Made by a program: the position numbers and the translations under genes | Shown: piece after piece, positions 1 to 13,029 of the stretch | Position numbering within the stretch: position 1 is the first letter of the stretch | How the letters are laid out: each line of letters begins with the position of its first letter | Notes under the pieces: generated by a model | Database searches by the model: none | What the model saw: only the letters and a program-made list of their open reading frames with translations | What the model was told of the DNA's origin: nothing | Assembly: GCA_024663395.1 (NCBI GenBank) | Contig: JANFAH010000027.1 | Location: 434,001-498,000 of the forward strand | DNA: 64,000 bases | Direction: 5' to 3' | DNA from: Pisolithus tinctorius | Lineage: Eukaryota; Basidiomycota; Agaricomycetes; Boletales; Pisolithaceae

Positions 1-1340
1 GTGCGATTTCTGCAAACTCGAAGTCACCCAACGTACAAAATGCGGACCAAGGTGTCTTGTCAACCAGGGATGCAGATTTCTCACTGTGAACATGGAACTC
101 TTCATAAGACTGATAAATTGGTGGTCAATTGCTTCTCAGATGAAATTGGATCTTGAATTCAGGAAGTTTTGCCACATTAGAACTTGTGGAAGTTGGCATC
201 AACACATCTGAGGGAATTATGAGCACTGCGAGAATGTGCACTGAAGTGAATATGTACCTGAGGCATGGAGCATGTCGCTCGTCTCATTGTAATCTTGTCC
301 CATAGTCACCTCAACTGCAGCTGTAGCTTATCTGAGACTAGGACCACAACATAAATGAAAGTCAGACTCACTGGGTTCATCAATGAAAAAATATCCTGTA
401 TCCATATGGTGAGCTTCAGGCACTCGAGGCTGCGATTTGAGTACCAATGCTCTCACAGCTCGATGGTGGGCAGCTGAGTTCATAATTGAAGCCAGAAACC
501 ATTAGATTGAGTCTGCCTGCGCTACACACCAATTCACATACCTCATTGTTTCTCTTCGTACTGATGTTCGAAAGCTACACACTCCCTCTCATCTTCTTTG
601 CACTTCCTGCAACTCGCCTCATGCTGCTTGAAACCGGTTTTCTGAAATTTCCTGTGGCAGTGTGGGCATTGATGGAAAATGGCATGATTCCATTCAGCAT
701 TTTGACAGGTTGAAGCCAAACGGGTGGTATGGGAGGGAGCCATGAGAGAAGATGTCTTGTAGCTGACTGATAGTTGTCAGACACACTGCATATGCTGTGT
801 TTGGCTGATGTAAGACAAATGTCATGCCATAATATCAGTCATTATCAGATCGTTATCACTCAGTAACTCAGGTAACTCCCATCCAATGAAACTTCTTCCC
901 TTGGCACTGCTCCCAAGCTGTTGACATATCATTACCAGACCATTTTAATGACCCTAATAAGGAAACTTGCGAGCATTGTCAGCTGGCGGCATTATCAGGT
1001 GCCTGGAAAATTTGCGACACAATTGTAGGAAATGGATTTAAGAGAAAGGTTGAGAGAATGATGAGATCTGAGGGGAGAGAGTAGGCCAAAAGGGGCTTCT
1101 ATAGCCTGGGACTGGATCCCGGTAGTTGTCTGAAGGCTTCTGAGGCTGTCTTGGTGCAGGGAATGACCTGCTTGAACTTGTCTCTCGTCTTAGGGTAACT
1201 CATCTCTTGTTTTTAAAGGAAAAAACCATACACAAGTAGCACTACTGCTGACTAAGCAACCAAAAATGCGAAATCTAAGTGCAACTCATAGAAAAAGTAT
1301 CTAGAATGAAAATGAAGTAAAACAAGCAAAATAAGGCAAT
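1..1340. other. Non-coding stretch, nothing recognised
   Basis: No reading frame here has recognisable motifs, and the longest frames are under 80 residues and overlap each other on both strands. I see no tRNA boxes, terminal repeats or tandem repeats. It is of mixed composition and may be decayed transposon or intergenic DNA. Confidence 0.5.
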
Positions 1341-4262
1341 TCCCCTGGTAGGGAAATTACATTCCCTACACCAGTCTCCCATCTCCAGCCTCCCTCAGCC
1401 TCTGATACCCCTTGGGTAGCTCTATGCTACTCCCCTGTCACTCATTTGGCCTTCAGGCCTCTCCATCCTCCCAGAACTACCCCTGTCCTCTACCCTGGTG
1501 CTATAGTACCTCTTTCTGGTCCTTGGTGGACCCAGCCTTGGTTCTCTCTCAGTCTCTGACCCCCTGTTTTAACCAGCCTTGTCAACTCATTAGGAACTGA
1601 AGTATCTAGGTTGTAGGGAACTGACTAGCCCACTCAATAAGCACCTGTTGGTGGCTGAGTGTAGTGCAGTCACCTATCCCCACCTAATACTAAAGTTTGC
1701 TAACCCCCCTGACATCAACCCTGCCTTGGAGCATGAGTTTGCTTGCAAGACAACCCTGGGCCTTGGCCCATCTGACAAACCCCTAACTCTGCTGGTCTGT
1801 TTCCCAGCTCACCCACTCACCCTGGAACTTGTATGTTTGCAAGGCCCCTTTGGGTACCAGCTAACCCCTCATATTCCCCCTAACCATCACTACTGTCACC
1901 CCACCATTGACTCCAGAACTCCAGTCCTACCCATTCTCCCAACTCCAGTCTTACCAGTTGTCTTTGACCTGCTGGCCTCCACTGGCCTTCTTGTTTCCTC
2001 TCAGGCTCTGGTTCTGGCCTTCATACCCTCACTTTTGACTCCAACACTCCTTACTATCCCTGTACCAGTCTGGCCTGCCCTTCCAGTCTTGTATCTCCAG
2101 TTTTAAAGCTTTTCCTGGCCTTGTAAAAGCTTCCCAGAACTGGTCTTGACACCTGTTAAGCCAGTCTCTGCATTTTCAGTACTTGGATTTACAACTCCAG
2201 TGGTAGTACTCCTACTATCCCATCCAGTACTCCTCTCAGTGGTCCTGGCCCACACCTTGTACCCCTGTAGACTTGGGAAGTCTACCCTAAGAGGGGGATA
2301 AGGGACCTCACTAGTGACCTACTCTTGCCCAAAACTCTGGTCCATTACCTCTCCAGTGCCCTTGGCACAACCAACTCAGTCCCTGCACACCAGTCCCCAG
2401 TTCCTTGGCCCAGTCCTTGCAAACTGAAGCACTCCAAAACCACCCACCCCTGGGTTGCTCCCAGTCCTTTGCATTTGTGCTGGTACTCTGGTCTCACTAT
2501 CTCAGTCATCCTCAGCCTCAGTGATTGTGTGTTCACTGGTCTCACTGGTCTTGGCCTCCTGTTGTCAGCCTTTCAGCTGGACAACCCATAGGCCTCACCT
2601 GGCCCCCAGACCCCCTGAACTGGTCCTCCAATGACTTGTGGCCCTCAGGCTTCTTGCCACCAGACAACCCACCTCCAACCAACTCCAGACACCCCTAAAC
2701 CAGGCTCAAGACCCAGACTCACCTCCTGCCAACACTCCTAGGCCTTCATTGAACCAGTCTTATGACCTGCTGGTCCCTGGTTCATGCCTAGCTATGTCTG
2801 GTCCTCCAGTCCTTGTCCAAACCAAACTCTAGCTGTCCTAGACAGTCCCTAGTCCCTCACTGACAGAAGCTTGTCTGGCCTGTTCCAAGGTGCTTGGCAC
2901 CCAGCCTTGCCACTCCCAGCCTTGGGTTTGCATCTTGCTACCCTTGGTTACCCCAGTCTCAGTGTTAGCCCACTGGCCTACACTGTTTTGGCCTCTGGTT
3001 GTCAGCCCACCAGCTAGATGGCATCTCAGGTCACCTCTAACCACCCCAAACCTCTCTGACCCCTTCAGACCTGCCTTCAGCCAGCTTCTCCAGCCCTGCC
3101 CAAGTTCATACCAGTCTTCCTTTGGCATTTCCAGCCTTACAGCCCTGTCCAGGTCCAAACTGCTCTCCCACTAGCCTTCCAGCCCTTCCTGACCACTGGA
3201 CTAGTCTTCAGCCGGCCCTTGTGGTCTTCCCTGGCCACAGACCAGTCCCCACCTGCCCTCTCTGACCCTCAGACTGGTTCCCAGCCTTCCTGGCCTTCTG
3301 TCCCCTTGACCAGTCTTTGGTCTTGCTGTTTTCTCCAGACCACTGACTTTAGCACAACTGGCTTCAGCCACCCCCAGTCTCAGTCTCTGGTTTTGGCCAC
3401 CCCTGGCCTGAGTCACCCTTGGTCTCAGCCTTCGGCTTTGACCCCAGCCTCTAGCTCGGGTTTCCTGTTTCCTTGTTATATGTTTTCTTGGTTTTCTGTT
3501 AGCTGTCATCTTTTTCTGTAGATACACACTTTCAGACCCCATGACCCCCTGGAGCAGACCTTGGACCCATCCCAGCCTTCTCAGCACTTCTTGTGACCCT
3601 CTGTACCCCTGCAGTGCACTCCCAGTCTAACCAGTGTATTCCTAGACTGGTTTCCCAGTCTTTCCAGCACCCACCCAGCCTTTGTGTCACTCCAGTGCCA
3701 CTCAGAAGCACATTGCTACACCCCTGAACCATCTTTTGGTCATCTCTGGACCTTTCAGGACCCTCTTGGCCTCCATGTTGCCCTGAACCAGCTGTGAAGC
3801 ACACCTCTGGTCCTAGTGACACACCCCTGGTACTTTTGTTGGATGTTATCAGTCCCCAGTACACTCTTGGCCTTCATGTTTCCCTGACACAGCTCTGAAG
3901 CACACCCCTGGCCCTGACTTGGTGATTCCCAGACTTCATGTTGCCTTAACCTGGCTCCAAAGTGCAACTCTGGCCCTCTGAAACATTGGCTTCAGCTTTC
4001 AGCTGTCTCTGGAAACCCCTGTGCAACCAGTCTAGTCACTCCCAGACTCAGCTTTGCCTTGTCCTGGCCTGCTGAACCACCTAGACCAGTCTCTGGCCCA
4101 CTTGTTGTCACTTCTCTGGCCTCAGGTCCCCAGAACAGTCCTCAGTCTTGACCCTTGCCCCCAAACCTGGCTTATGCCATTCCAGTCTGAACTACTGGAC
4201 CTCTGGTCATCAGTGGCCTGTTTCCTGGCCCTTGGGCTCACCCTTGGCACTATGTGTGCACT
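1340..4262. repeat. CCAGTC/CTGGTC-rich low-complexity tract
   Basis: About 2.9 kb of C/T-rich DNA dominated by degenerate CCAGTC, CTGGCC and CCTTGGC words, with almost no CpG. Several frames stay open only because of this composition. A purine run AAGAGGGGGATA at 2289-2300 resembles the polypurine run just before the LTR at 31975. The tract resembles LTR sequence at 31975-32898 in composition, so it may be decayed LTR-retrotransposon DNA. That link is inference. Confidence 0.5.
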
Positions 4263-4269
4263 CAGACTC
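4263..4269. repeat. Target-site duplication of element A, left copy (CAGACTC)
   Basis: The 7 bases CAGACTC directly precede the CACTTCAG terminus and recur at 31883-31889 directly after the opposite terminus. Confidence 0.85.
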
Positions 4270-4460
4270 CACTTCAGTCAACCCCCCTTGGAGACCTATT
4301 AGGTCTGGAGATTTTGATATAAGTATTAACCTAATAGGTGTCATTTTGGTGGGAATTCCCAACTTTTGGGGATTCTCCACCACCATTCCTGGAGATTCTC
4401 CATTGCCTAGCTGGAGATTCTCCAGAGCAGCAATTTAATAGGGATGGAGAAAATGTTTTC
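4270..4460. promoter_or_regulatory. Element A left terminal domain with palindromic sites
   Basis: After the terminal CACTTCAG come two 11-bp near-palindromes, ACCTATTAGGT at 4294-4304 and ACCTAATAGGT at 4329-4339. A 15-bp odd palindrome CTGGAGATTCTCCAG follows at 4421-4435. The same three sites occur in element B with the first two again 35 bp apart, although the DNA between them differs. This is the pattern expected of transposase or host-factor binding sites. The binding role is inference. Confidence 0.6.
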
Positions 4461-4499
4461 TCCATAATATATATATATTATACATCAAATGAAAGGGTA

Positions 4500-4990
4500 G
4501 CTGGGGTCCAAATTGGACTTTCTCCAGGCTAAATAGACCCCCTTGCCAGGTTGATCCTGGGTTTTCCCCAGGCTAAATAGACCTGCTTTCCAGGTTGAAC
4601 CTGGGATTTCCCCAGGCTAAATAGACCCACTTGCCAGGGTGAACCTGGGCTTTCCCCAGGCTAAATAGACCTGCTTTCCAGATTGATCCTGGGATTTCCG
4701 CAGGCTAAATAGACTCACTTGCCAGGGTGAACCTGGGCTTTCCCCAGGCTAAATAGACCCACTTGCCAGGGTGAACCTGGGCTTTCCCCAGGCTAAATAG
4801 ACCTGCTTTCCAGGTTGATCCTGGGATTTCCCCAGGCCAAATAGACCCACTTGCCAGGGTGAACCTGGGCTTTCCCCAGGCTAAATAGACCTACTTGCTA
4901 GGGTGAACCTGGGCTTTCCCCAGGCTAAATAGACCTGACCTGCTTTCCAGGTTGATCCTTGGCTTTCCCCAGGCTAAATACACCCATTTT
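4500..4990. repeat. Subterminal 43-44-bp tandem repeats, left arm of A
   Basis: About eleven copies of a 43-44-bp unit with the conserved core AGGCTAAATAGACC, separated by variants of TTGCCAGGTTGAACCTGGG and CTTTCCCC. The reversed counterpart lies at 31260-31625. Element B has a related 43-bp unit with AGGCTAAATGGACC. Few or no CpG dinucleotides are present. Confidence 0.8.
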
Positions 4991-5620
4991 CCCAGGCCAT
5001 GGAAAGTTGGAAGCCATTCTTACAGAGTGACACAACTTGAGACCATCAATTATGGCACTTGCATTGGAATCCTAGGTGATCAGGAGGATTCCTTGAAAGG
5101 CAGGGGGGATGGAGGAGAACAGAAAGCAGGTGAGTGGTACAGGGGGAGAAAGGGGCAGGGCAGATGATAGAGGAAAGGGGAGGTAGAATGACACCTTCTG
5201 CATATGACAACAGAATCATCTGGGTGTTAACTCTCAGGAAACATCCCCCTGACCAAACACTCCACTCATCCTTATGCACTCAAACTAACCTACCCGGTGC
5301 TTTAGCTCACCCTGCCCTTCATGCTGCTCCAACAAGATGATGGAGGACAGTTTGGACACCAACAAGCTCCCATGATGAAGTCAACAAATATACCATTGAA
5401 AAAACCCTGTGATTTTCAGAAGTTGGGACACTACCATCACCTCTTTGTCACCAGGAAAATCACACAGGTGTGAGATGATGGAGACAAGGAACATGAAGCA
5501 GAGAGTATTGTTCTATGAACAAATGAACTGTTGAGTGGCTCAAACACTAACAACACCACAAGGTATATCAGCAGTTGGGTGTAAAGGACAGAGAAGGTGA
5601 TCCTCTAAGTGCATACTCCA
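4990..5620. repeat. Left copy of a unique block mirrored at 30610-31260
   Basis: This 630-bp block has no tandem structure. It recurs nearly base for base, reversed, at 30610-31260, forming part of the long terminal arm of element A. Short frames are present but no family is recognisable. Confidence 0.7.
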
Positions 5621-7880
5621 TGTCCTGCTGGGGATTGAGTCTATGTCATGTTGGGGATTCTCCTTGTCAAGTGTGGGGATTCTCCATGTCATGTTGGAGA
5701 TTACCCATGGCCTGTGGGGGTTCTCCATGTCAACTGTGGGGATTCTCCATGACCTGTAGAGATTCTCCATGTCAAGTGTGGGGATTCTCCATGACCTGTG
5801 GAGATTCTCCATGTCAAGGATGGGGATTCTCCATGCCATGTTGGGGATTCTCCATGGCCCACTGGGGATTCTCCAAGTCATGTTGGAGATTCCCCATGTC
5901 AAGGATGGGGATTCTCCATGACCTGTGGAGATTCTCCATGTCAAGGATGGGGATTCTCCATGCCATGTTGGGGATTCTCCATGGCCCACTGGGGATTCTC
6001 CATGCCATGTTGGGGATTCTCCATGCCATGTTGGGGATTCCCCATGGCCCACTGAGGATTCTCCATGCCATGTTGGAGATTCTCCATGGCCCACTGGGGA
6101 TTCTCCAAGTCATGTTGGAGATTCACCATGTCAAGGATGGGGATTCTCCATGTATGTTGGGGATTCCCCATGGCCCACTGGGGATTCTCCATGTCATATT
6201 GGAGATTCTCCATGTCATATTGGAGATTCTCCATGTCAAGGATGGGGATTCTCCATGGCCCACTTGGGATTCTCCATGTCAAGCGTGGGGATTCTCCATG
6301 CTGTGTTGGGGATTCTCCATGGACCACTGGGGATTCTCCATGTCAAGGGTGGGGATTCTCCATGCCATGTTGGGGATTCTCCATGCCACATTGGGGATTC
6401 TGCATGGCCCACTGGGGATTCTCCATGTCATGTTGGAGATTCTCCATGTCAAGGGTGGGGATTCTCCATGCCATGTTGGTGATTCTCCATGCCATGTTGG
6501 GGATTCTCCATGGCCCACTGGGGATTCTCCATGTCATGTTGGAGATTCTCCATGTCAAGGGTGGGGATTCTCCATGCCATGTTGGGGATTCTCCATGCCA
6601 TGTTGGGGATTCTCCATGCCACATTGGGGATTCTGCATGGCCCACTGGGGATTCTCCATGACATGTTGGAGATTCTCCATGTCAAGGGAGGGGATTCTCC
6701 ATGGCCCACTGGGGATTCTCCATGCCATGTTGGGGATTCTCCATGCCACATTGGGGATTCTCCATGGCCCACTGGGGATTCACCATGCCATGTTGGAGAT
6801 TCTCCATGCCATGTTGGAGATTCTCCATGTCAAGTGTGGGGATTCTCCATGACCTGTGGAGATTCTCCATGGCCTGTGGAGATTCTCCATGACCTGTGGA
6901 GATTCTCCATGTCAAGGATGGGGATTCTCCATGCCATGTTGGGGATTCTCCATGGCCCACTGGGGATTCCCCATGTCATGTTGGAGATTCTCCATGCCAT
7001 GTTGGGGATTCCCCATGGCCCACTGGAGATTCTCCATGACCTGTGGAGATTCTCCATGCCATGTTGGGGATTCTCCATGGCCCACTGGGGAATCTCCATG
7101 TCATGTTGGAGATTCTCCATGGCCTACTGGGGATTCTCCATGTCATGTTGGGGATTCCCCATGGCCCACTGGGGATTCTCCATGTCATGTTGGAGATTCT
7201 CCATGTCAAGGGTGAGGATTCTCCATGGCCCACTGGGGATTCTCCATGTCAAGGGTGGGGATTCTCCATGCCATGTTGGGGATTCTCCATGCCACATTGG
7301 GGATTCTCCATGCCACATTGGGGATTCTCCATGGCCCACTGGGGATTCTCCATGTCATGTTGGAGATTCTCCATGTCAAGGGTGGGGATTCTCCATGCCA
7401 TGTTGGTGATTCTCCATGCCATGTTGGGGATTCTCCATGGCCCACTGGGGATTCTCCATGTCATGTTGGAGATTCTCCATGTCAAGGGTGGGGATTCTCC
7501 ATGCCATGTTGGGGATTCTCCATGCCATGTTGGGGATTCTCCATGCCATGTTGGGGATTTTCCATGGCCCACTGGGGATTCTCCATGTTGTGTTGGAGAT
7601 TCTCCATGTCAAGGGTGGGGATTCTCCATGGCCCACTGGGGATTTTCCATATCCAATGTGGGGATTCTCCATGTCAATTGTGGGAGTTCTCCATGAACTG
7701 TGGGGATTCTCCATTTCATGTTGGAGATTCTCCATTGGACATGGGGATTCTCCAAGTCAATTGTGGGGATTTTTCATGACCTATGAGGAAGAGATTCTTC
7801 ATGGGCCATGGGGATTCTCCATGCCAAGGGTGGAGATTCCCCATCTCATGTTGGAGATTCTCCAAGTCAAGGTAGGCTTG
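5620..7880. repeat. Palindromic 21-bp minisatellite, left arm of A
   Basis: Roughly 2.2 kb of head-to-tail units of mostly 21 bp (22 in one variant), on the order of 100 copies by length. Each unit holds a core GGGGATTCTCC or GGAGATTCTCC followed by ATG and a 7-8-bp variable tail such as CCATGTT, GCCCACT or TCAAGGGT. GGAGATTCTCC is an odd palindrome centred on T. CpG is nearly absent. Because 21 is a multiple of three, long frames run across both strands (one of 425 codons at 5575-6852, with repeated GDSPCHV). These are very likely by-products of the repeat and not genes. Confidence 0.9.
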
Positions 7881-8450
7881 CAGTGGTCAATGTGAATGAT
7901 ATGATACAAGTTGACACCCATGTAGTAGGGAGTAAGGCTGCCTGTGCAAGGGACAGTGGATGTCTGAAATGCATGATGATGCTGAATGAGGCAAGCATAT
8001 TCTTCACCAAGCTTTGCTTGCAACTCCAGGGAGCTTTTGTCAATACCAATCTGCAGAACTCCAGCAAGGAAGCCACCCTCCTTGTCTGTAACATCAACAC
8101 AGTATTTGTGCTTGAACTCCCTGCAAAATGAGGTAATGTCCAATGGTGGAAGCTGAATGATATACACTTTCTTTCCACACTCTGCTGCCCAACACAGATC
8201 ATCATCTGCATGACAAAGATATATAATGCTTTTGATCCTGTAGTGACCATCTGCTTGTCATTGTTGTCCTCCTTCAGGTGCTCCTGCATATATCAACCAG
8301 AATGGTCATGAGCCAGGATAAATTCACACTCAACCACACTTCTGAAGGATTCTAGGTTATTCATGCTGGGCCTGGCCTTCAAGTGGTCATGATATGCATC
8401 ATCAATAACCCTCCTGGATCCTCTGCTTCTTTTCTGCTATATATGCACTC
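7880..8450 (-). pseudogene. Captured gene fragment, left mirrored copy
   Basis: This segment is an inverted, diverged copy of 23580-24200. On the reverse strand it encodes pieces such as [16 protein letters not shown] and [11 protein letters not shown], in shifting frames. The forward copy reads [33 protein letters not shown] and [11 protein letters not shown] do not recognise the family. It lies at the inner end of the A arm, so the inverted arm appears to extend from 4270 to about 8440. It is probably a host gene piece picked up before the arm was duplicated. Confidence 0.5.
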
Positions 8451-8639
8451 AGTATCACTGTTAAATAGCACCATTTCTCACTTGCTGTGGTGCACTCAAT
8501 TTTGATCACATTAGTACGAACAATGAGCCTGGACACATTGTGAGGGGCAATGAAGGGATATATGATCAGTCACAACATCACAAAGATAAATCAGGGGTGA
8601 TTCTCCATTTTATAGACATTCAATATATGTATACAAAGT

Positions 8640-11600
8640 CTAGTATCTCCGTCTTTTTAATGGCAATTTCACTGGTGAAGAGGGCAAATAACCATTTTCA
8701 ATGTCCTGCAACCATTCCTCATCCTCTGTGGATTGCTCCTCATCTGCTTCCCCCATGGAATATTCCTCTTCCAGTGCCATCTCTTCAATGGATAACAATA
8801 GGTTATCACCACCTTCTGACATCAACCCCTCCCCATCAGAGTCATAGTCTTTTAATGATCCCTCTGTTTGATCCTCTGCTGCAGATATTACACTGGAATT
8901 GTTAGCAGCCACAAGGCAACCTGCAATTTCCTCTGCTCTGGGTCCCCAAGGTCTAGATGGAATCCATGCATGTGGAATATGTCGAACCTTGGCCTCCCAA
9001 TTGACATATACTGCCACAAGGTTATCCCTCAGTGATTGCAGGTGATACTTGTCAGATTTGTCTAACTATTGTGAGATGGTGACAAGACAATGACATTTGA
9101 ACTCACCTGCATGTTCCAAGGTCACCTGGACACTCTGCCACTCCACAGAAAACCATTCCTGCAAGGCAGACCGCTCTCTTGACAATCTTCTTTCTTCTTC
9201 ATTACAACGATCAACTTCTAGCATGAGCCTTATTCCTTTATGCACAGCTTCATCAGCAAGCCAAGATGGGGGATTAGCACAACCCTCTGCAAGTCCCACA
9301 ACCTGCCAAATATCACTGTCAACCTCCAGTTGAACAATTCCCTTAGGAGGTATGGGGAAAGGGGAAATTGCACCAGGGGGTGCTTTCCCAAGTTGTATCA
9401 TACCCATAAGCTCATCACAGAGGGTGTTGTAGCTAGTGACAAGTTTTGATATGGCAGGCTCTCATCATTTTATGGATGACTTCACATGTGACTGTAAATT
9501 ATTTTCTACCACAGATGTTATTGAAAATAGCAGGCAGAAAGAACACCCTCTACTTACCATTAATAGAGTTCTTGGATGACTGTTCTAGCCACTCAAATTC
9601 AAACTTGGGCTGACGAAGGCACTCCCTGATTTGAACTTTCAGTGCCTGTGCATTAGTTTGGGTTTGGAGCCACTTGTTGTTCCTCAGGAGATAGAGGTCA
9701 GTTTGTGCTGAGACTCCTAATGCACTTTTTTTTTGTCTCAAGGCCTGAGTTGCCTTTGAGAGTGAAGCTTGTGCTGCAGTAAGTTGTAAATTGAAGTCAA
9801 TGATGTCATTGACACAACCATTGTGAAGATCCATTTCCAGCTGATCCACATGGCTCTGGTGGTTCTGAACAGATTTTTCCAGGGCAAGTATAAGTGCCAA
9901 CTGTTCAGCACCCTTCTTCTTTGACTGCCCTATGTGTGTATGGTGAGCAACATGATGGCAAACATAGGAAAAAGACTAACGAGGTAGAGGCTGAGTCTGT
10001 GAGTGCACCTGTGCAGCCCACTCCTCTTGTAGAGTCTGCATGTCAACATGCAATGCATGGAGGGCCCCCAAAGCCATGGTTTTCTTGCTTTTGCAGAGGG
10101 ACCACTTTTTGTTCAAAGACTTCTTGTCAAAGTGACAAATCTGATTATCAAGAACAAATAGCCTCTGATGGTACTAAGTAGGAAATTAACATTGGAATCA
10201 TATTACAGGAAAATGAATGCTTACACCAGACACTCGGAGGATAGGAATGAGCATCTTCAGAGAACTCCATAACCACTCACACCCCTCACCATCTGACAAA
10301 CCAAAACCCACACATTTACGTGGGTGATATACTATCTGACATGGCCACTGATGACCATAAGCATGGAAAACAGAGATGCCAAACTTCAACCTGGAGAGTA
10401 TCCCCTCATCAAGTAGCTTCCACTTGCGGCAACTACATTCCAGTTGACAGCCAATGTCATACAAGAGGCGAACAGTTGCAGTGGTAGGCAGATGTTCAAA
10501 GAGATGTTTCAATAGCACCAAGGCACAGTGCTGCTTTTCTCCTGCAGATGTCATATTGACCAGCCAGAGAACATGATCATGGCAACAAAGCAAAGCCATC
10601 AGCCCTGTGTCTGCAAAAAAGCAGGTGCTTGCTTTCTCGCGCTTTTCATCTGCTGCATGGAAAGAATCCCCACACCCATCCAGCACTGAGATGGGCACTC
10701 TCATCCCATCCTCAAAACTGTCCCCTTGTTTTTGATGTGAAGAATGATGGTGATCAGATGGAAGAGATCACTGTTTCTCAATGAAAATTTCCATAGCCTT
10801 CACCTCTGATTCAGGAATGAATACAGTGTTGGTAGGATTGGAAGGGTCATGGCCAGCAGAGTCCTTATTTGTTTGCTTCTGGGTGAAACATGCATCCAAG
10901 CAGACAATGCAGTCAAGGCTTTTGGAGGTCAGAATTAGGTTGGCATCAATAAACTTGCCATTGACTCACTCATCCTGCTCAGCATTAGCTCTCTGTGGCA
11001 CACCTCCTCCAAAACATAGTGGACAGCGAGCACATAGGTAGTCACTTGGTTGAGACCTAGTGTCTTGTTGAACAGAGGCTTGGGAGGAGTGAACCAGGCC
11101 AGTAATATGGTCCTCCATGTATATTGTTAACACACTATACCAATGGTATGCATTGCTGAATTGTCGTCGAAGGTTATCCTGATGATTGCATGGTAAGAAT
11201 CCCTTATACTGCCATGAAGGGATAGATAGAAGTGTTTAACTAGTAGATATTGGCACTTCAATAGGACAATATATAAGGGGTGTGTGTGGTATGGGAGCAC
11301 ATAAGGGGGACAGATAATATAATGATTATCCTATGAATACAACATACCTTGGACTGCAGCTTGTACCCTTGGGCATCTAGAAAACTTTCAAGTGCTTCAC
11401 ACCATGCAGTTGTGTTGGGGGTCAACCACACAAAGAGTTTCCTCATGAACTCCAACACTTGAAGATCAACTGCAAGAGTGGGAGAGATAGGGGAACATGC
11501 AAATAGACCATGTCCCATGAGGTGTATAGGAGCTGGGGTGCATGCACAATAGCTTATCTCAATTTCCTCCAAACCTGGTATGTGTGAGCATGACATAAGC

Positions 11601-12700
11601 ACAATGATGGGGTCACATATGGTCAAAGAAAAGACAGCAAACAGTGAGTGAATGCACCACACAAGTGGGACATCCACTTAGATGGTGAGCTGGGGGATCT
11701 ACCACCACCTGAAGGCTTTGTGATGCTTGGAGGTACCACAGGTAGGGCTTCAGAAGCGCAGGGATAACATCTTGTGACCACCATTGCCATTGGTTTTGTT
11801 GCTTCTGCAAACTGCTCAGGCCCAAGGGAGAACTGACCTCCTCATTGAAATGAAGGCTATCCACAAGATCAAAAACATCAGACCCACAAGGAGGTGAGCT
11901 GCAATGTTGATCTGGTACAGCATTGGCATCTTGTGCAAGGCGCTGGTGACCTGGAAGGATGAAGAGAGGTGGGGGTGCAGGGAGGTAGAGTCCTTTCATA
12001 CCATAGGGCCGGCAGTGATGAGCTGATGGACATGGAACAAACAACGACTGAGGGTCCTAGCCAGATGTAAGTATGTGCAAGTTCTGCTAGAGGGAAAAGA
12101 TGTACCAAATGACTAGGCATCACCTGAGTATCTGATGATGATGTCAGTGGAAGGGAGTTCGAGACTGCACTCTCCAGCTGGCTAGTTGAAGCCAATGCAT
12201 TGGGGGGACCCTGTAGGGATAAGCTGATGCGAAGATTGGTTTTCAGAGTAAAATCCAAATACTGAAGGAATATGAAGGGATGCTTGATTATTGGATGAGA
12301 GCAAGGGGGGGGGTGCAGTTATGTTGGGCAGCCGACTAGTTGATGCCAGTACAACAGAGGGGCCCTGTGGGGAAGACAAACTGATCGGAAAAATATCTTG
12401 CAGACAAAATCCGACATACCGAGGGTGGAGGAAAGCGAAATGAAGCCTGATGATCAGATGAGGTCGAGGGGTGGGGTGTGACGCTGGGCATCCGACTAGT
12501 TGAAGGAGATGCGATGGAGGAACTCTGCAGGAAGATAAGCCAACACAAATATAAGGAAGTTCACAACGATGAGAAAAACTTACAAGGTCAGAGCCATCAT
12601 CCAATGCATGATGCTGGGAAGAGGAAGCACCATGATTCCTCTGAGGTTTCGGGTGGCAGACTCCCATTTGGTAACTGAACACTGTGACACAAAGTCAATA
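8640..12700 (-). CDS. KDZ-type transposase gene of element A (multi-exon)
   Basis: Reverse-strand gene for the transposase expected to cut and join the element ends. Exons in order: repeated Ser/Thr-rich N-terminal exons at about 12140-12700; a cysteine-cluster region at 11260-12050 with WWSQDVIPALLKPYL, CPTC and SYCAC (CxC-type cluster linked to KDZ transposases); CLDACFTQK near 10860; and the catalytic block at 10198-10704. That block shows DTGLMALLCCHD, NMTSAGEKQH, LLYDIGCQ, HAYGHQWPCQ and GLSDGEGCE, whose acidic residues are the likely active site. A coiled-coil-like exon (9550-9900), WLADEAVHKGIRLMLE (9066-9407) and an acidic C-terminus (8640-9017) follow. Introns are about 50 nt. A TGA at 10966-10968 falls in a good GTGAGT-AG intron, but a TGA at 10768-10770 seems to be a true stop at a place where KDZ relatives tend to have Arg, so the copy may be dead. 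Confidence 0.78.
12140..12560 (-). repeat. Tandemly duplicated exon-intron units in the KDZ gene
   Basis: Three units of about 154-160 bp on the reverse strand. Each codes for a variant of A-S-T-S-(R/Q)-(L/M) followed by a Ser/Pro-rich stretch ending S-S-(D/N)-x-Q. An intron with a GTATGT- or GTATTT-type donor and a CAG acceptor follows (for example acceptor CCCCACAG before GGCCCC). The cores lie near 12179, 12333 and 12493. They lengthen the disordered N-terminal part of the transposase. Confidence 0.6.
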
Positions 12701-13029
12701 GTGTATATGCAGGACTCAAAGTCACTACTAAGTGTCTGAGACCCAAAGTCACCAGACTCTGGGTCAGTACAATAGGAGAGTGGCTACACAGCTGAAACGA
12801 AAATTTGACAGTGACATAGGCCAAGACGAGTGCATGGTCAGGAACAAGGACATGATAAGTGATGACAAGAACAGAGAGAGCTGTCTGCTGGAGGCAAATG
12901 GCATGGACGGAGATGAATCAAGTTACTATCTGAAAAAAGTGAGCATACGAATCTGGGATGATTCGAATCAAGGTTCAGCCAAAAACGATTTCATCGATTA
13001 TGATTCAGCCCAAACATTGTATTACATAA

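Noticed and set aside
1340..4262. Protein-coding genes in the CCAGTC-rich tract
   Set aside because: Frames on both strands are open only through biased composition. The translations are Pro/Ser/Leu-rich without domains.
5620..7880. CRISPR-like array
   Set aside because: Spacers of 7-10 bp recur many times and are not unique, the unit is 21 bp, and the setting is a eukaryotic transposon arm.
5575..7895. Long open frames (up to 425 codons) with repeats such as GDSPCHV or MENPQHG on both strands
   Set aside because: The repeat unit is mostly 21 bp, so any frame without a stop in one unit stays open. Frames are open on both strands and switch at the 22-bp units. No start context, intron or non-repeat domain supports a gene. 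The same applies at 24300-26270, 26420-28000 and 39757-40183.
10966..10968. TGA stop in the KDZ transposase of element A
   Set aside because: It lies in a sequence that fits a GTGAGT...AAAAG intron of about 50 nt, and the element C gene has an intron at the same place.
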